The position numbers and the translations under genes are program-made. A stretch of DNA of 64,000 nucleotides from positions 124,001 to 188,000 of the forward strand of contig CAZAGI010000001.1 of NCBI GenBank assembly GCA_964484765.1, in the 5' to 3' direction. A model generated the notes under the pieces. The model was not told where the DNA came from, did no database searches, and was given only the letters and a program-made list of their open reading frames with translations. This document shows, piece by piece, positions 8,752-17,630 of the stretch. The stretch comes from DSVQ01 sp964484765 (lineage in GTDB: Bacteria; Planctomycetota; Planctomycetia; Planctomycetales; Planctomycetaceae). Numbering within the stretch: position 1 is the first letter of the stretch; the number at the start of each line of letters is the position of its first letter.

Positions 8752-9411
8752 CTACGATGCTTCAAGAAGGGCACGCGGCACACCAATGTCGGCGACATTC
8801 ACCGGTCCGGTCCATTGTTCGGAACCGGGTTGGTCGAAGCCGAGTTTCCGGGCCACAAACGTGACGGTCCGCGTGGCCCGCACACACACGCCGAGCGGTT
8901 GTCCGGTATCGGCGTCCATGCCGGAGGGCAAATCGACGGCGAGGATCTTTTTCCCGGACGCGTTGATGGCCTCGATTGCCGTGATGTACGGTTCGCGCAC
9001 CGCGCCGCTCAGTCCGGTGCCAAGCAGGGCGTCGACGATCCATTCGGCTGATTCAAACTCGTGCTGCCAGTCAGTGAAGGAGGCGTTGGTCATCACACGC
9101 AGCGGCAACTGCGATAATTGAACAACCCGAAGAAACACGGCAGCGTCGCCGACATAGTCCGCGGAGGGATGCGTCAACAGGATTTTCACGTCGACACCGG
9201 CGTTATCAAGATGCCGGGCCATGACGAAACCGTCGCCGCCGTTGTTCCCTTTGCCGCAGTAGATCATCACGGGGCCGGTGATGCCTTGCGATAACAGTAC
9301 CGCAGCGGCGTTGCGGCCGGCGTTCTCCATCAGTACGACGCCAGCGAGACCATAGTCCTCGATCGCGCGGCGGTCGACGTCGCGCACTTCCGCGCGGGTG
9401 AGAGAATGCAT
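8752..9411 (-). CDS. nnrE: NAD(P)H-hydrate epimerase (YjeF N-domain)
   Basis: 219 residues starting MHSLTRAEVRDVDRRAIEDY. The family signature is clear: GVVLMENAGRNAA, the glycine loop CGKGNNGGDGFVMARHL (around 52-68), WIVDALLGTGLSG and VDLPSGMDADTG. The enzyme interconverts the R and S forms of damaged NAD(P)H hydrate so the dehydratase can repair it. Only the epimerase domain is present; the ADP-dependent dehydratase half of bifunctional YjeF proteins is absent and is presumably encoded elsewhere. It lies directly after rarA on the same strand, with 4 bases between them, so they are likely cotranscribed. The frame extends upstream into rarA but the ATG at 9411 fits the family start. Confidence 0.93.
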   Translation of the reverse strand: MHSLTRAEVRDVDRRAIEDYGLAGVVLMENAGRNAAAVLLSQGITGPVMIYCGKGNNGGDGFVMARHLDNAGVDVKILLTHPSADYVGDAAVFLRVVQLSQLPLRVMTNASFTDWQHEFESAEWIVDALLGTGLSGAVREPYITAIEAINASGKKILAVDLPSGMDADTGQPLGVCVRATRTVTFVARKLGFDQPGSEQWTGPVNVADIGVPRALLEAS

Positions 9412-9415
9412 GCGA

Positions 9416-10741
9416 CTATTCCGACTTCTGCCGGCGTTGGCGCAACTCTTCCAGCCGTCGCGCGAGTTCGGCTTCAAACCCGCGCGACGTCGGCTCGTAA
9501 TACGTCCGGTCCACGCCGAGGTATTCCTGCTCGACCCAACCATCCGGGGCATCGTGCGGATATTGATAGCTTTCGCCGTGACCGAGACGTTTTGCCCCGG
9601 CGTAATGACGATCGCGCAAATGCTGCGGCACGGGGACAAGCGCTTTCTCGCGGACGTCTTCCAGTGCCTTGTCGATGGCAATGTACGCCGCATTAGATTT
9701 CGGCGCGAGTGCCAGGTACGTTGCCGCCTGCGCGAGCGGAATGCGGCATTCGGGCATCCCGAGAAACTCGACCGCGGCGGCGGTGGCCTCCGCGATGACA
9801 AGCGCTTGCGGGTCGGCATTACCGATATCTTCGGACGCAGAAATCAGCAACCGGCGGGCGAGAAATCGCGGCTCTTCACCGGCTTCAAGCATGCGTGCGA
9901 GCCAGTAAATTGCGGCGTCGGGATCGCTGCCCCGAATGCTTTTGATCAGCGCGCTGGCAGCATCGTAGTGCTCATCTCCGAGGTTGTCGTACCGAATCTG
10001 TTTCTTGCCGAGCGAGGCTTCCGCCGTGGCGAGATCCAGCACACGTTGTTCTGGTGGCAGTGACAACACCGCGACCTCGAGGGCTGTGAGCGCCCGGCGG
10101 ACATCACCGTCACTGCGTTCCGCGAGCAAATCCAAGGCGGCGTTTTCCGCCGTGACGTTGTGCTGCCCGAGGCCGCGCTCGTTGTCGGCCAGCGCCCGTT
10201 GCAAGAGGGCGGCCACGTCTGCCGGCTCCAGTGGCGTCAGTTCGAAAATCTGACTGCGGCTGAGCAGGGGAGCAATCAGTGCGAAGAAGGGATTGGCCGT
10301 GGTAGCGGCGACCAGCGACACGACGCCGTTTTCAACATCCGGCAACAACACATTCTGCTGTTGCTTGTTGAAGTGATGCAGCTCATCAATGAACAGCACC
10401 GACGACGGCCCGCCAACTTCGACCGAATTGCGGGCAACATCCAGGATGTCGCGAAGTTCCTTCACGCCTGCTGCTGCGGCATTCACCGTGACGAATTTTC
10501 GGCGGGTGTGTTTGGCCAGCAACTCGGCTAGACTGGTTTTGCCGATTCCCGGTGGACCGTAGAACACGACACTGCTGAGCCGGTCGGCGTCGATCATCCG
10601 TCGCAGCAGTTTGCCCGGTGCGAGCAGATGTTGTTGCCCGGCGAATTCCGCCAGCGAACGCGGCCGCATCCGCGCGGCAAGCGGCTTCACCGCATCCCGA
10701 TTCGATGATTCCATCCGCGCAAACAGCGACATCCGTTCCAT
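9416..10741 (-). CDS. rarA: Replication-associated recombination protein A (MgsA/RarA AAA+ ATPase)
   Basis: 441 residues, the normal length for the family. The N-terminal AAA+ domain has Walker A GPPGIGKT (62-69), Walker B VLFIDELHHF (around 115-124) and sensor-1 AATTANPFFALIAPLLSR. The C-terminal part carries the MgsA/RarA tetramerisation region with CRIPLAQAATYLALAPKSN, HLRDRHYAGAKRLGHG and YQYPHDAPDGWVEQEYLG. RarA acts at stalled replication forks alongside SSB and RecA. It precedes nnrE in the same direction. A second in-frame ATG at codon 4 is possible. Confidence 0.96.
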   Translation of the reverse strand: MERMSLFARMESSNRDAVKPLAARMRPRSLAEFAGQQHLLAPGKLLRRMIDADRLSSVVFYGPPGIGKTSLAELLAKHTRRKFVTVNAAAAGVKELRDILDVARNSVEVGGPSSVLFIDELHHFNKQQQNVLLPDVENGVVSLVAATTANPFFALIAPLLSRSQIFELTPLEPADVAALLQRALADNERGLGQHNVTAENAALDLLAERSDGDVRRALTALEVAVLSLPPEQRVLDLATAEASLGKKQIRYDNLGDEHYDAASALIKSIRGSDPDAAIYWLARMLEAGEEPRFLARRLLISASEDIGNADPQALVIAEATAAAVEFLGMPECRIPLAQAATYLALAPKSNAAYIAIDKALEDVREKALVPVPQHLRDRHYAGAKRLGHGESYQYPHDAPDGWVEQEYLGVDRTYYEPTSRGFEAELARRLEELRQRRQKSE

Positions 10742-10815
10742 CCCGCCGAAACAGCACGACTGCAGATGCCTGCATCGTGGGCAGAGAACAGCGGAGCGTC
10801 AACTCCGGCACCGTT

Positions 10816-12030
10816 TCATTCAGCAACGGCCCGCGGCGCGGAATCAACCAGCGTCATCAGCAGGGCCTGTTCCATTTCGCCCGGTTTGAATCCGAACGGA
10901 CCACGACCACCTTTGTAAGCGACCTTGCCAGCAGAATCGAGCACATACAGCCGTGCGGGCATGCCGCTGTAGGCATTGCCGGTCGCATCATCGACATCAT
11001 CCACCATCCATGGAAACGACGGCTTCAGTCGCACAAAGCATTTCTGCGCGACGGTGCTGCGCTCGGCAAAGGTCTTGGGCTGCGCGACGCTCACACCGAC
11101 GCGCTCGTTGGATTGCATGGACCAGCCGTCGGTCGGATGGGCTTCGCGGACGTAGACTCCCAGAAACACCGCTTGATCGCGATACCGCCGGGCAATTTCA
11201 TCGACTTCGACATACATCGAACGAAACGGGCCGCAGGTGAAATTGCCGAACACGAGGACGACCGGTTTCGAACCAATCCGTTCGGATAACCGCACGGACG
11301 TTGACTCGTCGGGCGACTTCAAATGGAAATCCGGCGCGGGGGCATCGAGGGCCGGTCCTTCGTGCAGGGAGCCAATTTCGCCAGAAAACAAGCCGCGGAG
11401 CAGCGTTTCCTTCGACGGAGCATCACCGGGAAGGAAGCTGCCGCCGAGTCCGGTGAGCCAGTGACGCCGGAGTTCGCTCATCGAGAGCGCTTCCTTGCCG
11501 TTTGCCGCGGCATCGTAGAAGGCGATCCATTGTTCCCGCGTGAGCCGGCCGTCGCCTGTGGAGTTCATTTGCCGGAACAACCGATTGGCCAGGTAGGCAT
11601 GTTCCACCCAGGGGTTGCCGTCGGACCAGTCGAGATCGAACCGTGTAATGGTTCCGTCGCGATTGCGGTCCAGCCGTTCAAATGCGTCGTCCATGCCGGG
11701 AAACGATTCTCGCTTAATGCCAGCGCTGGCATCTTCGACACCGCATTTCTGGCAGAGCCAGTCCCAGGAATAACGCGACTGGCTTGGCCCAAACCAGCCA
11801 TCACCCGGCCCCATCTGGCTGCCTTTCATGATGGCCATGTACATCCGGATGCCTTCCGGAGCGGTCTTCCCTTCGTAGGCTTTTTCCAGGTCTTCAAGGG
11901 GAACGTTCTGGAGTTCCGGTCCAAGTGGAAAAGAGGGCGTGGGCTCATCCGCCATCAGGCCAGTGGTCCAAATCGATAAGGCCATGAGGAGAGTCCCGGC
12001 TGGAAAACAGCTTCGGCGCGAAACTAGCAT
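10816..12030 (-). CDS. Exported EF-hand / deiodinase-like thioredoxin-fold protein (copy 1)
   Basis: 404 residues with a signal peptide (CFPAGTLLMALSIWTTGLMA). Two EF-hand loops follow (DRNRDGTITRFD and NSTGDGRLTREQ). The C-terminal half is thioredoxin-like and resembles iodothyronine deiodinases: APAPDFHLKSPD, VLVFGNFTCGPF with Cys266 at the position of the deiodinase selenocysteine, then FLGVYVREAHPTDGW, PWMVDDVDDATGNAYSGMPARLYVLD and GPFGFKPGEMEQAL. It probably acts as an extracytoplasmic redox protein; the substrate is unknown. It is the last of three related genes (12048 and 13442 upstream). The ATG at 12030 follows GAGGTGA; the longer frame to 12117 overlaps the neighbour. Confidence 0.85.
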   Translation of the reverse strand: MLVSRRSCFPAGTLLMALSIWTTGLMADEPTPSFPLGPELQNVPLEDLEKAYEGKTAPEGIRMYMAIMKGSQMGPGDGWFGPSQSRYSWDWLCQKCGVEDASAGIKRESFPGMDDAFERLDRNRDGTITRFDLDWSDGNPWVEHAYLANRLFRQMNSTGDGRLTREQWIAFYDAAANGKEALSMSELRRHWLTGLGGSFLPGDAPSKETLLRGLFSGEIGSLHEGPALDAPAPDFHLKSPDESTSVRLSERIGSKPVVLVFGNFTCGPFRSMYVEVDEIARRYRDQAVFLGVYVREAHPTDGWSMQSNERVGVSVAQPKTFAERSTVAQKCFVRLKPSFPWMVDDVDDATGNAYSGMPARLYVLDSAGKVAYKGGRGPFGFKPGEMEQALLMTLVDSAPRAVAE

Positions 12031-12047
12031 TTCTTCACCTCGATTAA

Positions 12048-13412
12048 CTATTTCGCTTTCGGGTTGTTCGTTACCGTCGGCGATGGCGCTCCGGGTTGGT
12101 GGTGATGATTGAGCCACTCGGCAACAACCATCAACTCATCCAGAACAAGGAATCCATCACGATCGACATCAAGCTTATCGAAATGCGGCCGTATGATCCC
12201 AGCGACCTCGGATTGCGTGAGTTTTCCGTCATTGTCCTTATCGCTTCGCAACAATTGCTGCGCGAACTCTTCCGCCTTCCAGAAGCCCGCCCCTTCGCCA
12301 CGAGCGCCGCCGCCGTCCTGATCACGTTTGCGGTGCACGATGTATTCTTGTCGGACCATGTGGCAGGCGTCGGTTCCCACGCAGGCGAAGTAGGTGACCG
12401 TCAATCTCAACGGAGTAGACACCGGCCAGGCAGCGACTTTCAGCAGGAATTCTCGCGGGTCCGCGTCATCAGCCACCGTCACGACCTCCGCCGTGGCGGA
12501 CCAGCGGTCGACCTGAACTCCGTCTTCACGGTCTATCTGAAATGACAGCGGCTTCGTGAGATGATTCCAATGCGCGTTATGAAGCGGATCGAGATGGAAG
12601 CCGAGATAGAGTTCGCCGACTCCGTCTTGAACCAACGATGCTGAGGCTTCCGCACGCAGCTTGGCGAAAAACGGCAGCCCGTTGCGTTGGACCTGAGGTT
12701 CGATCACCAAAGGATTTAACCTCGGTCGTGGAATCCGTGAGACGACACCCCGTTTTGCCGTGGACGCAATCGGATTTCCCAGAAGGAGATGCAAGTCTTC
12801 CTCGCGGGTGATGTGCTCCACCGGGCCGACCAGTTCCTCAAGGTCCTTACGCACCTGTGGAGCGTTGGCCCAAGCTCGCTTGCGGACAATCACGCCGTCG
12901 GGATTCACCAGGAACTGCGAATTGGGACGATCACCCATCGCGCGTTTCATGCGGTTATCCATATCATCCACAATCCAAGGGATCTTGGTACCGAACTGCT
13001 TGCCCGCCTGTCGGGCGTGTGCCAGACGTTCATCCAACGTGAAGGGTTGCACCATGTTTCCAGCCAGTTCGGGATGCGCGAGCGCCTTATAGATGAAGTA
13101 GAACTGTACGCCTTTAGGGCTGTAGTCGCGATGCACAGCTTCTAGTCCCGCAATGCTCCACATGGACGGCGGGCACGTCAGGCAACCGAACGTCAAGACC
13201 GTGTAGTGTCCCCGAAGGCTGGATGTTTTAAAACGGCTGCCATCGGCAGCATAGATCGTCACCTCCGGCAACGGGTCGTTGATCAACGGCTTTTCGTCCA
13301 GAAACTCCTGCTCACGCTCCTGCATTCGCTGTTGAGCGAAGCCTGGCTGTGACCCTGCCAGAATCATTGAGAAGATCAGGAACTTCCAGCGATCAAACAT
13401 TGTTGTCTCCAT
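12048..13412 (-). CDS. Exported deiodinase-like redox protein with C-terminal EF-hands (copy 2)
   Basis: 454 residues; signal sequence WKFLIFSMILAGSQPGFA. Here the thioredoxin/deiodinase-like domain comes first, with VLTFGCLTCPPSMWSI containing a CxxC (second Cys about residue 80), then FYFIYKALAHPELAG, KIPWIVDDMDNRMKRAMGDRPNSQFLV. The middle (around 200-360) is a beta-rich region similar to a DsbD-type sensor or protein-disulfide domain (GELYLGFHLDP, FLLKVAAWPVSTPLRLTVTYFACVGTDAC). Two EF-hand loops close the protein (DKDNDGKLTQSE and DVDRDGFLVLDE). The order of domains is the reverse of copies 1 and 3. It starts 17 bases upstream of copy 1. A start four codons further in (MFDRW) is equally good. 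Confidence 0.85.
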   Translation of the reverse strand: METTMFDRWKFLIFSMILAGSQPGFAQQRMQEREQEFLDEKPLINDPLPEVTIYAADGSRFKTSSLRGHYTVLTFGCLTCPPSMWSIAGLEAVHRDYSPKGVQFYFIYKALAHPELAGNMVQPFTLDERLAHARQAGKQFGTKIPWIVDDMDNRMKRAMGDRPNSQFLVNPDGVIVRKRAWANAPQVRKDLEELVGPVEHITREEDLHLLLGNPIASTAKRGVVSRIPRPRLNPLVIEPQVQRNGLPFFAKLRAEASASLVQDGVGELYLGFHLDPLHNAHWNHLTKPLSFQIDREDGVQVDRWSATAEVVTVADDADPREFLLKVAAWPVSTPLRLTVTYFACVGTDACHMVRQEYIVHRKRDQDGGGARGEGAGFWKAEEFAQQLLRSDKDNDGKLTQSEVAGIIRPHFDKLDVDRDGFLVLDELMVVAEWLNHHHQPGAPSPTVTNNPKAK

Positions 13413-13441
13413 GCCTCACGGAGTTGACGAGGACGACCGCG

Positions 13442-14554
13442 CTACTTCTGCGCCTCATTAAGTTGCTGCTGTTGTTCGAGCAGGAGCAGCAGCAGCGTTT
13501 GCTCCATCTCCCGAGGATTGAAGGCAAACGGTCCTGGCCCTCCCTGATAGGCCACTCGGCCGTCACGATCGATGACATATAAGCGATCGGGCCATCCGCC
13601 ATAGGCCTTGCCGACCTGGTTGTCGATCCCATCGACCACTAGCGGGGTCTCGATCTTCATGTCCGAGCGGAATCGTTCGGCAACAGCGCAGCGCTCCGCA
13701 AAGGTCTTTGGTTGTTTAATGAGGATACTGGCTTTCGCATTGGTTTCCGTTGGAGTATGGGTGTCGCTGGGGTGAGCTTCCCGAACATACACTCGCAGGA
13801 ATTCGGCGTCCCCCTTCCGCCGCCGATAAAGCTCTTCCAGCGCCGGAGAGTACGTCCGATAGTTCCCGCACGTGAGGCATCCAAAGACGAGCACGACGGG
13901 CCGCCTTCCACGGAAGGATGACAACCGAACAGACTGTTGACCATCGGGTGAACGCAACTCAAAATCCGGGGCGAAATCACCGGGTGCAGGAAGATTTGCA
14001 GGGAGTTTACCTTCATCGTCGTAACGAAAAGTGATGTGCGAGGCGCGGCTCTTGTACTCTTTTTTGGCCTTCGCCACCCGCGGCAAAAAGAGAAACCGTT
14101 CTAGCCCTTCTTCGTCGAGGGAGTTTTTTTCTTTCGCCATCTTTGCAAAAAATAGCTGCAGTTCCTCAGCTGACAGGCGGCCATCACTGGATGTGTCAGC
14201 CGCCTTAAAAAAAGCAAACGTGGTTTCTTTCTGGCGGCAGAGTTGCCCCTCAGCCGACCAATTAAAATCGTCCGGGGTTAGCACTTCATCCCAGGTACAA
14301 TCCAGTCGATCAAAATCGGCCGGAGGCATCGGCAGCTCTTTGCGGGTGATACGTCCGTCTCCATCCGTGTCGCAGCGAGTGGCCAACCAGGCCCAGTCCA
14401 ATCGCGTCATGCCCGTACGGACAGGCGAGTACACTTCGTCGTCCGATGCTTCGCCTGCCGTAACCGGTCGTTGTGCAACCACAGTCATCGACAGCATCAT
14501 GCCCAGGATGATGGCTGCGGGAGCTGTCGAGTGAAACATTCTTGGCTTCATCAC
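13442..14554 (-). CDS. Exported EF-hand / deiodinase-like thioredoxin-fold protein (copy 3)
   Basis: 370 residues with a signal peptide (AAIILGMMLSMTVVAQRPVTA). Two EF-hand loops (DTDGDGRITRKE, DTSSDGRLSAEE) precede the thioredoxin-like domain, which starts near APDFELRSPDGQ and has VLVFGCLTCGNY with CxxC (second Cys about 229). After it come FLRVYVREAHPSDTH, ETPLVVDGIDNQVGKAYGGWPDRLYVID and GPFAFNPREMEQTL. It is closer to copy 1 than to copy 2. As the first gene in the minus-strand run it may lead a three-gene operon with copies 2 and 1 (gaps of 29 and 17 bases). Function is inferred as redox, with calcium binding by the EF-hands. Confidence 0.85.
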   Translation of the reverse strand: MMKPRMFHSTAPAAIILGMMLSMTVVAQRPVTAGEASDDEVYSPVRTGMTRLDWAWLATRCDTDGDGRITRKELPMPPADFDRLDCTWDEVLTPDDFNWSAEGQLCRQKETTFAFFKAADTSSDGRLSAEELQLFFAKMAKEKNSLDEEGLERFLFLPRVAKAKKEYKSRASHITFRYDDEGKLPANLPAPGDFAPDFELRSPDGQQSVRLSSFRGRRPVVLVFGCLTCGNYRTYSPALEELYRRRKGDAEFLRVYVREAHPSDTHTPTETNAKASILIKQPKTFAERCAVAERFRSDMKIETPLVVDGIDNQVGKAYGGWPDRLYVIDRDGRVAYQGGPGPFAFNPREMEQTLLLLLLEQQQQLNEAQK

Positions 14555-14594
14555 TGTGGCGCCTCCGAAAACTATGCCAAAGGTTTGCCGAGTC

Positions 14595-15029
14595 TTAAAG
14601 AATTGCGTGAAAGACAGTCAGCACGGGATCAGTGCCAACAACGTAGGTCACTTTTTTCTTGACGAGCTTATCGCTTCCGTCGATGGAGAGCGACAGTTCG
14701 ACTTCGCAGAACCAATTGGCATCTTCGGCCCGGCCTTCGTCCAACAAAGTGTATTCCACCAGTTTTTTGTCGGTCGACCACAGCGGTTCCTGCGCAACGA
14801 TCTCGGGACGTTCTGTCCGCAACTGCTCGATCGTTCCGCCGTTTTGCCAATGTTCCAAGACCTTGATGAGCGTCTGGCGGGCGACTTCCACTTTAACGGG
14901 CCGCGCACGCACCGGTCCGCAACCCGATAGGACGAACACTATGACCATGATCCAGCGGAAACAGCTCTGCGCGGTAATTCTGCACGTCGAATCCACAATT
15001 GCCCAGTCTCTCAGCGTGCATTTGTTCAT
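14595..15029 (-). CDS. Small putative lipoprotein paired with DUF1559 (family A, copy 1)
   Basis: 144 residues. A lipobox-like VIVFVLSGC sits near residue 37, so the mature protein is likely a lipoprotein; the long N-terminus before it is odd, and the true start could be nearer the ATG at 14948. The body has TLIKVLEHWQNGGTIEQLRTERPE and ends VTYVVGTDPVLTVFHAIL. This last block matches VTFVVGTSPVITVFRYDET at the end of the 19432 protein, so the two are paralogues. Both follow a DUF1559 gene on the same strand. Role unknown; perhaps an accessory to the pilin-like neighbour. Confidence 0.8.
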   Translation of the reverse strand: MNKCTLRDWAIVDSTCRITAQSCFRWIMVIVFVLSGCGPVRARPVKVEVARQTLIKVLEHWQNGGTIEQLRTERPEIVAQEPLWSTDKKLVEYTLLDEGRAEDANWFCEVELSLSIDGSDKLVKKKVTYVVGTDPVLTVFHAIL

Positions 15030-15061
15030 CAGAAACTAACGTGATACGCGCGATGGGTTCG

Positions 15062-15988
15062 TTAGAACTCTGTGGCCACTTCGCCACCGTTGCGCGTTCC
15101 CGCCGCGCGCCACACGTTGCGGTCAACGTTAGAACTTATGAAGCGTACCGAACCATCTGCCAGTAGCAAGTGTGCCCCGCCAATGTGGCGGCTGCTAGCG
15201 GTCATCGTCGCCTTACCTGCCGCTTGGAACCCGCACGAGCGATTATTGGGAGGGCTGACGTGTTGGTACGAATTCTTCCCATCCATCCATGGCGCTCCCA
15301 TGAATTGTGGGAACTGGTTCGCTAGATTCGTGACGTCTACGGCCGCGCATGCGTCTGTGGCCTCATCAGCGGTTGTGGGATTCGCGGCGCTGAGATAGGT
15401 ATCAGCATCGGGCGTGGAAATGCCGTTGGAACCATCGGTCACAGTTCGTTCACTGAATGCGGCGGTCTGGCTCGTCCCGTCCGTGATGTCGCCGATGCGA
15501 ATACACTTGAAAGAACAGATGGCACCGTTCGCCGCCGTATCTTGCCATAAGAGAGTCGACCCTTTGTTTGGCACGTAGTTCGTGGCTCCACCAGTCGCTG
15601 GTTGGGGATTTGCCAAGTCCGACGGACAGCGGAACATGTTGATTTCCAGCAGGCGGGGAACATTGTTCACAGGATCGGTGTACTGTTTCGAGAAGTCGAT
15701 CCGATTGAACACCGGTGCCTGATCAAGCTGTGGCAGAAGCTGGCTCAACGCGGAATACTTGTTGCCGGTGCCCCCCATCGCAAATGGAAAGCATTCCGTT
15801 GAGGCATGATAGTTGTGCAGTGCAAGGCCGATCTGCTTCAGGTTGTTGCGACACTGCGTGCGACGCGCCGCTTCGCGGGCTTGCTGCACCGCCGGCAGAA
15901 GTAGTGCGATCAAGACGGCGATGATGGCGATCACCACCAGCAATTCAATGAGCGTGAATCCGGATCGTCGATGGGACTTGCAAGACAT
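15062..15988 (-). CDS. DUF1559 pilin-like protein (copy 1)
   Basis: 308 residues from the ATG at 15988, which follows GGAG. The N-terminus has the type IV pilin/pseudopilin-type methylation motif (SGFTLIELLVVIAIIAVLIAL) followed by PAVQQAREAARRTQCRNNLK, the standard opening of DUF1559 proteins. The family H-X9-DG mark near the C-terminus is present as HIGGAHLLLADGSVRFIS. DUF1559 proteins exist in many copies per planctomycete genome and are presumed exported and processed like pseudopilins; no copy has a firm role. A small lipoprotein gene (14595) starts 33 bases downstream. The open frame extends to 16081 but that part is unlikely to be translated. Confidence 0.93.
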   Translation of the reverse strand: MSCKSHRRSGFTLIELLVVIAIIAVLIALLLPAVQQAREAARRTQCRNNLKQIGLALHNYHASTECFPFAMGGTGNKYSALSQLLPQLDQAPVFNRIDFSKQYTDPVNNVPRLLEINMFRCPSDLANPQPATGGATNYVPNKGSTLLWQDTAANGAICSFKCIRIGDITDGTSQTAAFSERTVTDGSNGISTPDADTYLSAANPTTADEATDACAAVDVTNLANQFPQFMGAPWMDGKNSYQHVSPPNNRSCGFQAAGKATMTASSRHIGGAHLLLADGSVRFISSNVDRNVWRAAGTRNGGEVATEF

Positions 15989-16102
15989 GTGAGGCTCCGC
16001 AAAGAAAAAAGAACCATGTATTATGGACATTTGAATAGAAGCCTGTAAACAGGGAGCTTCATGGAATCGAGGACACAACAAACTTATTTGACTTTAGGCC
16101 GA

Positions 16103-17578
16103 CTAATTGCTTTCAACCGGCAGGCCCGCGGCCTCGGTCACCCGATCAAAATAAGCACGGCTGGTGACGAAGTTGATCAACTGCACCACTTCACGCGGGC
16201 TCGTCTGCTGCAGGGCCTCTTCGACGTCCTCATCCGTCAGCGCAATCGGCGTTGCGGCGAGCTGGCGAGCAAAGCGGAACATCGCGCGCTCGGCGGGTGT
16301 GAACTGGTCCCACTTCCCATCCAGCGCGAAGATCTGGTCGTCATTCTGGCCCAGTTCACGGAGCCGGGATTGCGCCACAGCCGTGGCATACCAGGCGCGA
16401 TCTTGCCGGGCGATGATCCAGCTTACCTGGGCTTTCAGCACGGGTGTCAACTCGCCGCGGGTGGCGGTGAGGGCCATCAGACTGGGGATGCGGGAGCTGG
16501 CGTCACGCGGGAAATTCGCCATCAAACGGAGCCAAGCGGGGAGCGGACCCTCCGGCGCCAGTTCCCCGAAAGCTTTGCGGGCGGCCTCATCCGAAAGCAC
16601 CGGGAGTCGCGGTTTCCGGTGCCGGGCTTCGGCGAGCTTGGCCTCCACTGCGGCGCGTGATTCCAGCGGCGGACGCTTGCTGACACCCATCTGCGTCGGT
16701 TGACCCGTCTTCAGATCGATTTCCAGCGGCGCAACTTTTGTGACCGCAGCGACAAACTCCGGCGAAGTCGGCGTCAGAAAGGTTTCATTGGGAACGGGGC
16801 GATCGGCCGGAATGTTGGCTTGGCCCCGGCGGAAGAAATTCCCCCCGTCTTGCGATTGCGGAATGCCCGCGCCTTCCTTCCAGCGGTTGATCGAGTTGTT
16901 CCACGACACGGACATGGTCATTTCCAGAATCTGCTGATCCGTGTAGTGCGGGCGCAGCGCGTCGATATCCGCATCGCTGAGTTGATTCGGCTCGTAGGTC
17001 AGCTTGCGGGCATAGGCAAACGCTGCTTGCTCAGCAGGCTTGAAGTGTTCCCAATTGGAGTCCAGGGCCGCGATGTCATCGTCGAGCATGCCCGTTGCAG
17101 ACAGTTTTTGTTCCTGGTGGCCGAGGCAGTACTGGCAGTTGTTCGTGCGCGAAACGATCCAAAACAGCATCGTCTTGAACTGATAACTGAGCGTCATGTT
17201 CTCGTCGGAGTTGCGGGTGAAGTCGCGGGCGGCGGCATTGCCGCCGGGTGGCGGGTTGTTGGCTGGAGCCGGCCGTTGTCCACCCTGCCCCTGCCGCTGC
17301 CCGCCGCCTCCACCTCCGAAGACCGAGGGTTCGCCCGACGGCAGGTAGTGGAACCGCAAACGGCCTTCGTAGCCACCCCCACGCTCACCCAATTGCGCCT
17401 TTTGTTCGTCGGTGAGTTCCGGCAGCGGGATCCGCAACTTGCGGGTCTTCATTTCTTCCAGCAGTTTTTTCATTTCCGGACGCGTGGCAGGCACCGGACG
17501 CGGAGTGACCACCCGTTCGTCGGCCAAGACCGGGGTGGTCAGTAGTATCAACGCAAGACTAGACCAGAATTGAGGCAT
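16103..17578 (-). CDS. Exported double AhpD-like (carboxymuconolactone decarboxylase) protein, copy 1
   Basis: 491 residues with a signal peptide (SSLALILLTTPVLA). Two AhpD-like helical domains are separated by a linker. The first carries the redox motif NNCQYCLGHQE with Cys148, Cys151 and His154, the arrangement used by AhpD-type peroxidases. The second (around 385-480) keeps the fold signals (WIIARQDRAWYATAVAQSRL, REVVQLINFVTSRAYFDRV) but has lost the cysteines. A Gly/Gln/Pro-rich segment lies around residues 90-115. A divergent paralogue follows upstream at 17631. It is probably a periplasmic-side redox protein; the electron partner is unknown. Confidence 0.85.
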   Translation of the reverse strand: MPQFWSSLALILLTTPVLADERVVTPRPVPATRPEMKKLLEEMKTRKLRIPLPELTDEQKAQLGERGGGYEGRLRFHYLPSGEPSVFGGGGGGQRQGQGGQRPAPANNPPPGGNAAARDFTRNSDENMTLSYQFKTMLFWIVSRTNNCQYCLGHQEQKLSATGMLDDDIAALDSNWEHFKPAEQAAFAYARKLTYEPNQLSDADIDALRPHYTDQQILEMTMSVSWNNSINRWKEGAGIPQSQDGGNFFRRGQANIPADRPVPNETFLTPTSPEFVAAVTKVAPLEIDLKTGQPTQMGVSKRPPLESRAAVEAKLAEARHRKPRLPVLSDEAARKAFGELAPEGPLPAWLRLMANFPRDASSRIPSLMALTATRGELTPVLKAQVSWIIARQDRAWYATAVAQSRLRELGQNDDQIFALDGKWDQFTPAERAMFRFARQLAATPIALTDEDVEEALQQTSPREVVQLINFVTSRAYFDRVTEAAGLPVESN

Positions 17579-17630
17579 GGTTCTTCTCTTGAACGAGGTG
17601 CGAAGGTGTCAGATTGGAGGAAGCGTTGAG

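Noticed and set aside
11230..13875. Selenocysteine (in-frame TGA) at the deiodinase-like active site
   Set aside because: At the aligned position all three copies have a TGC codon (GCA on the plus strand at 11233-11235, 13173-13175 and 13868-13870), so they are cysteine versions.
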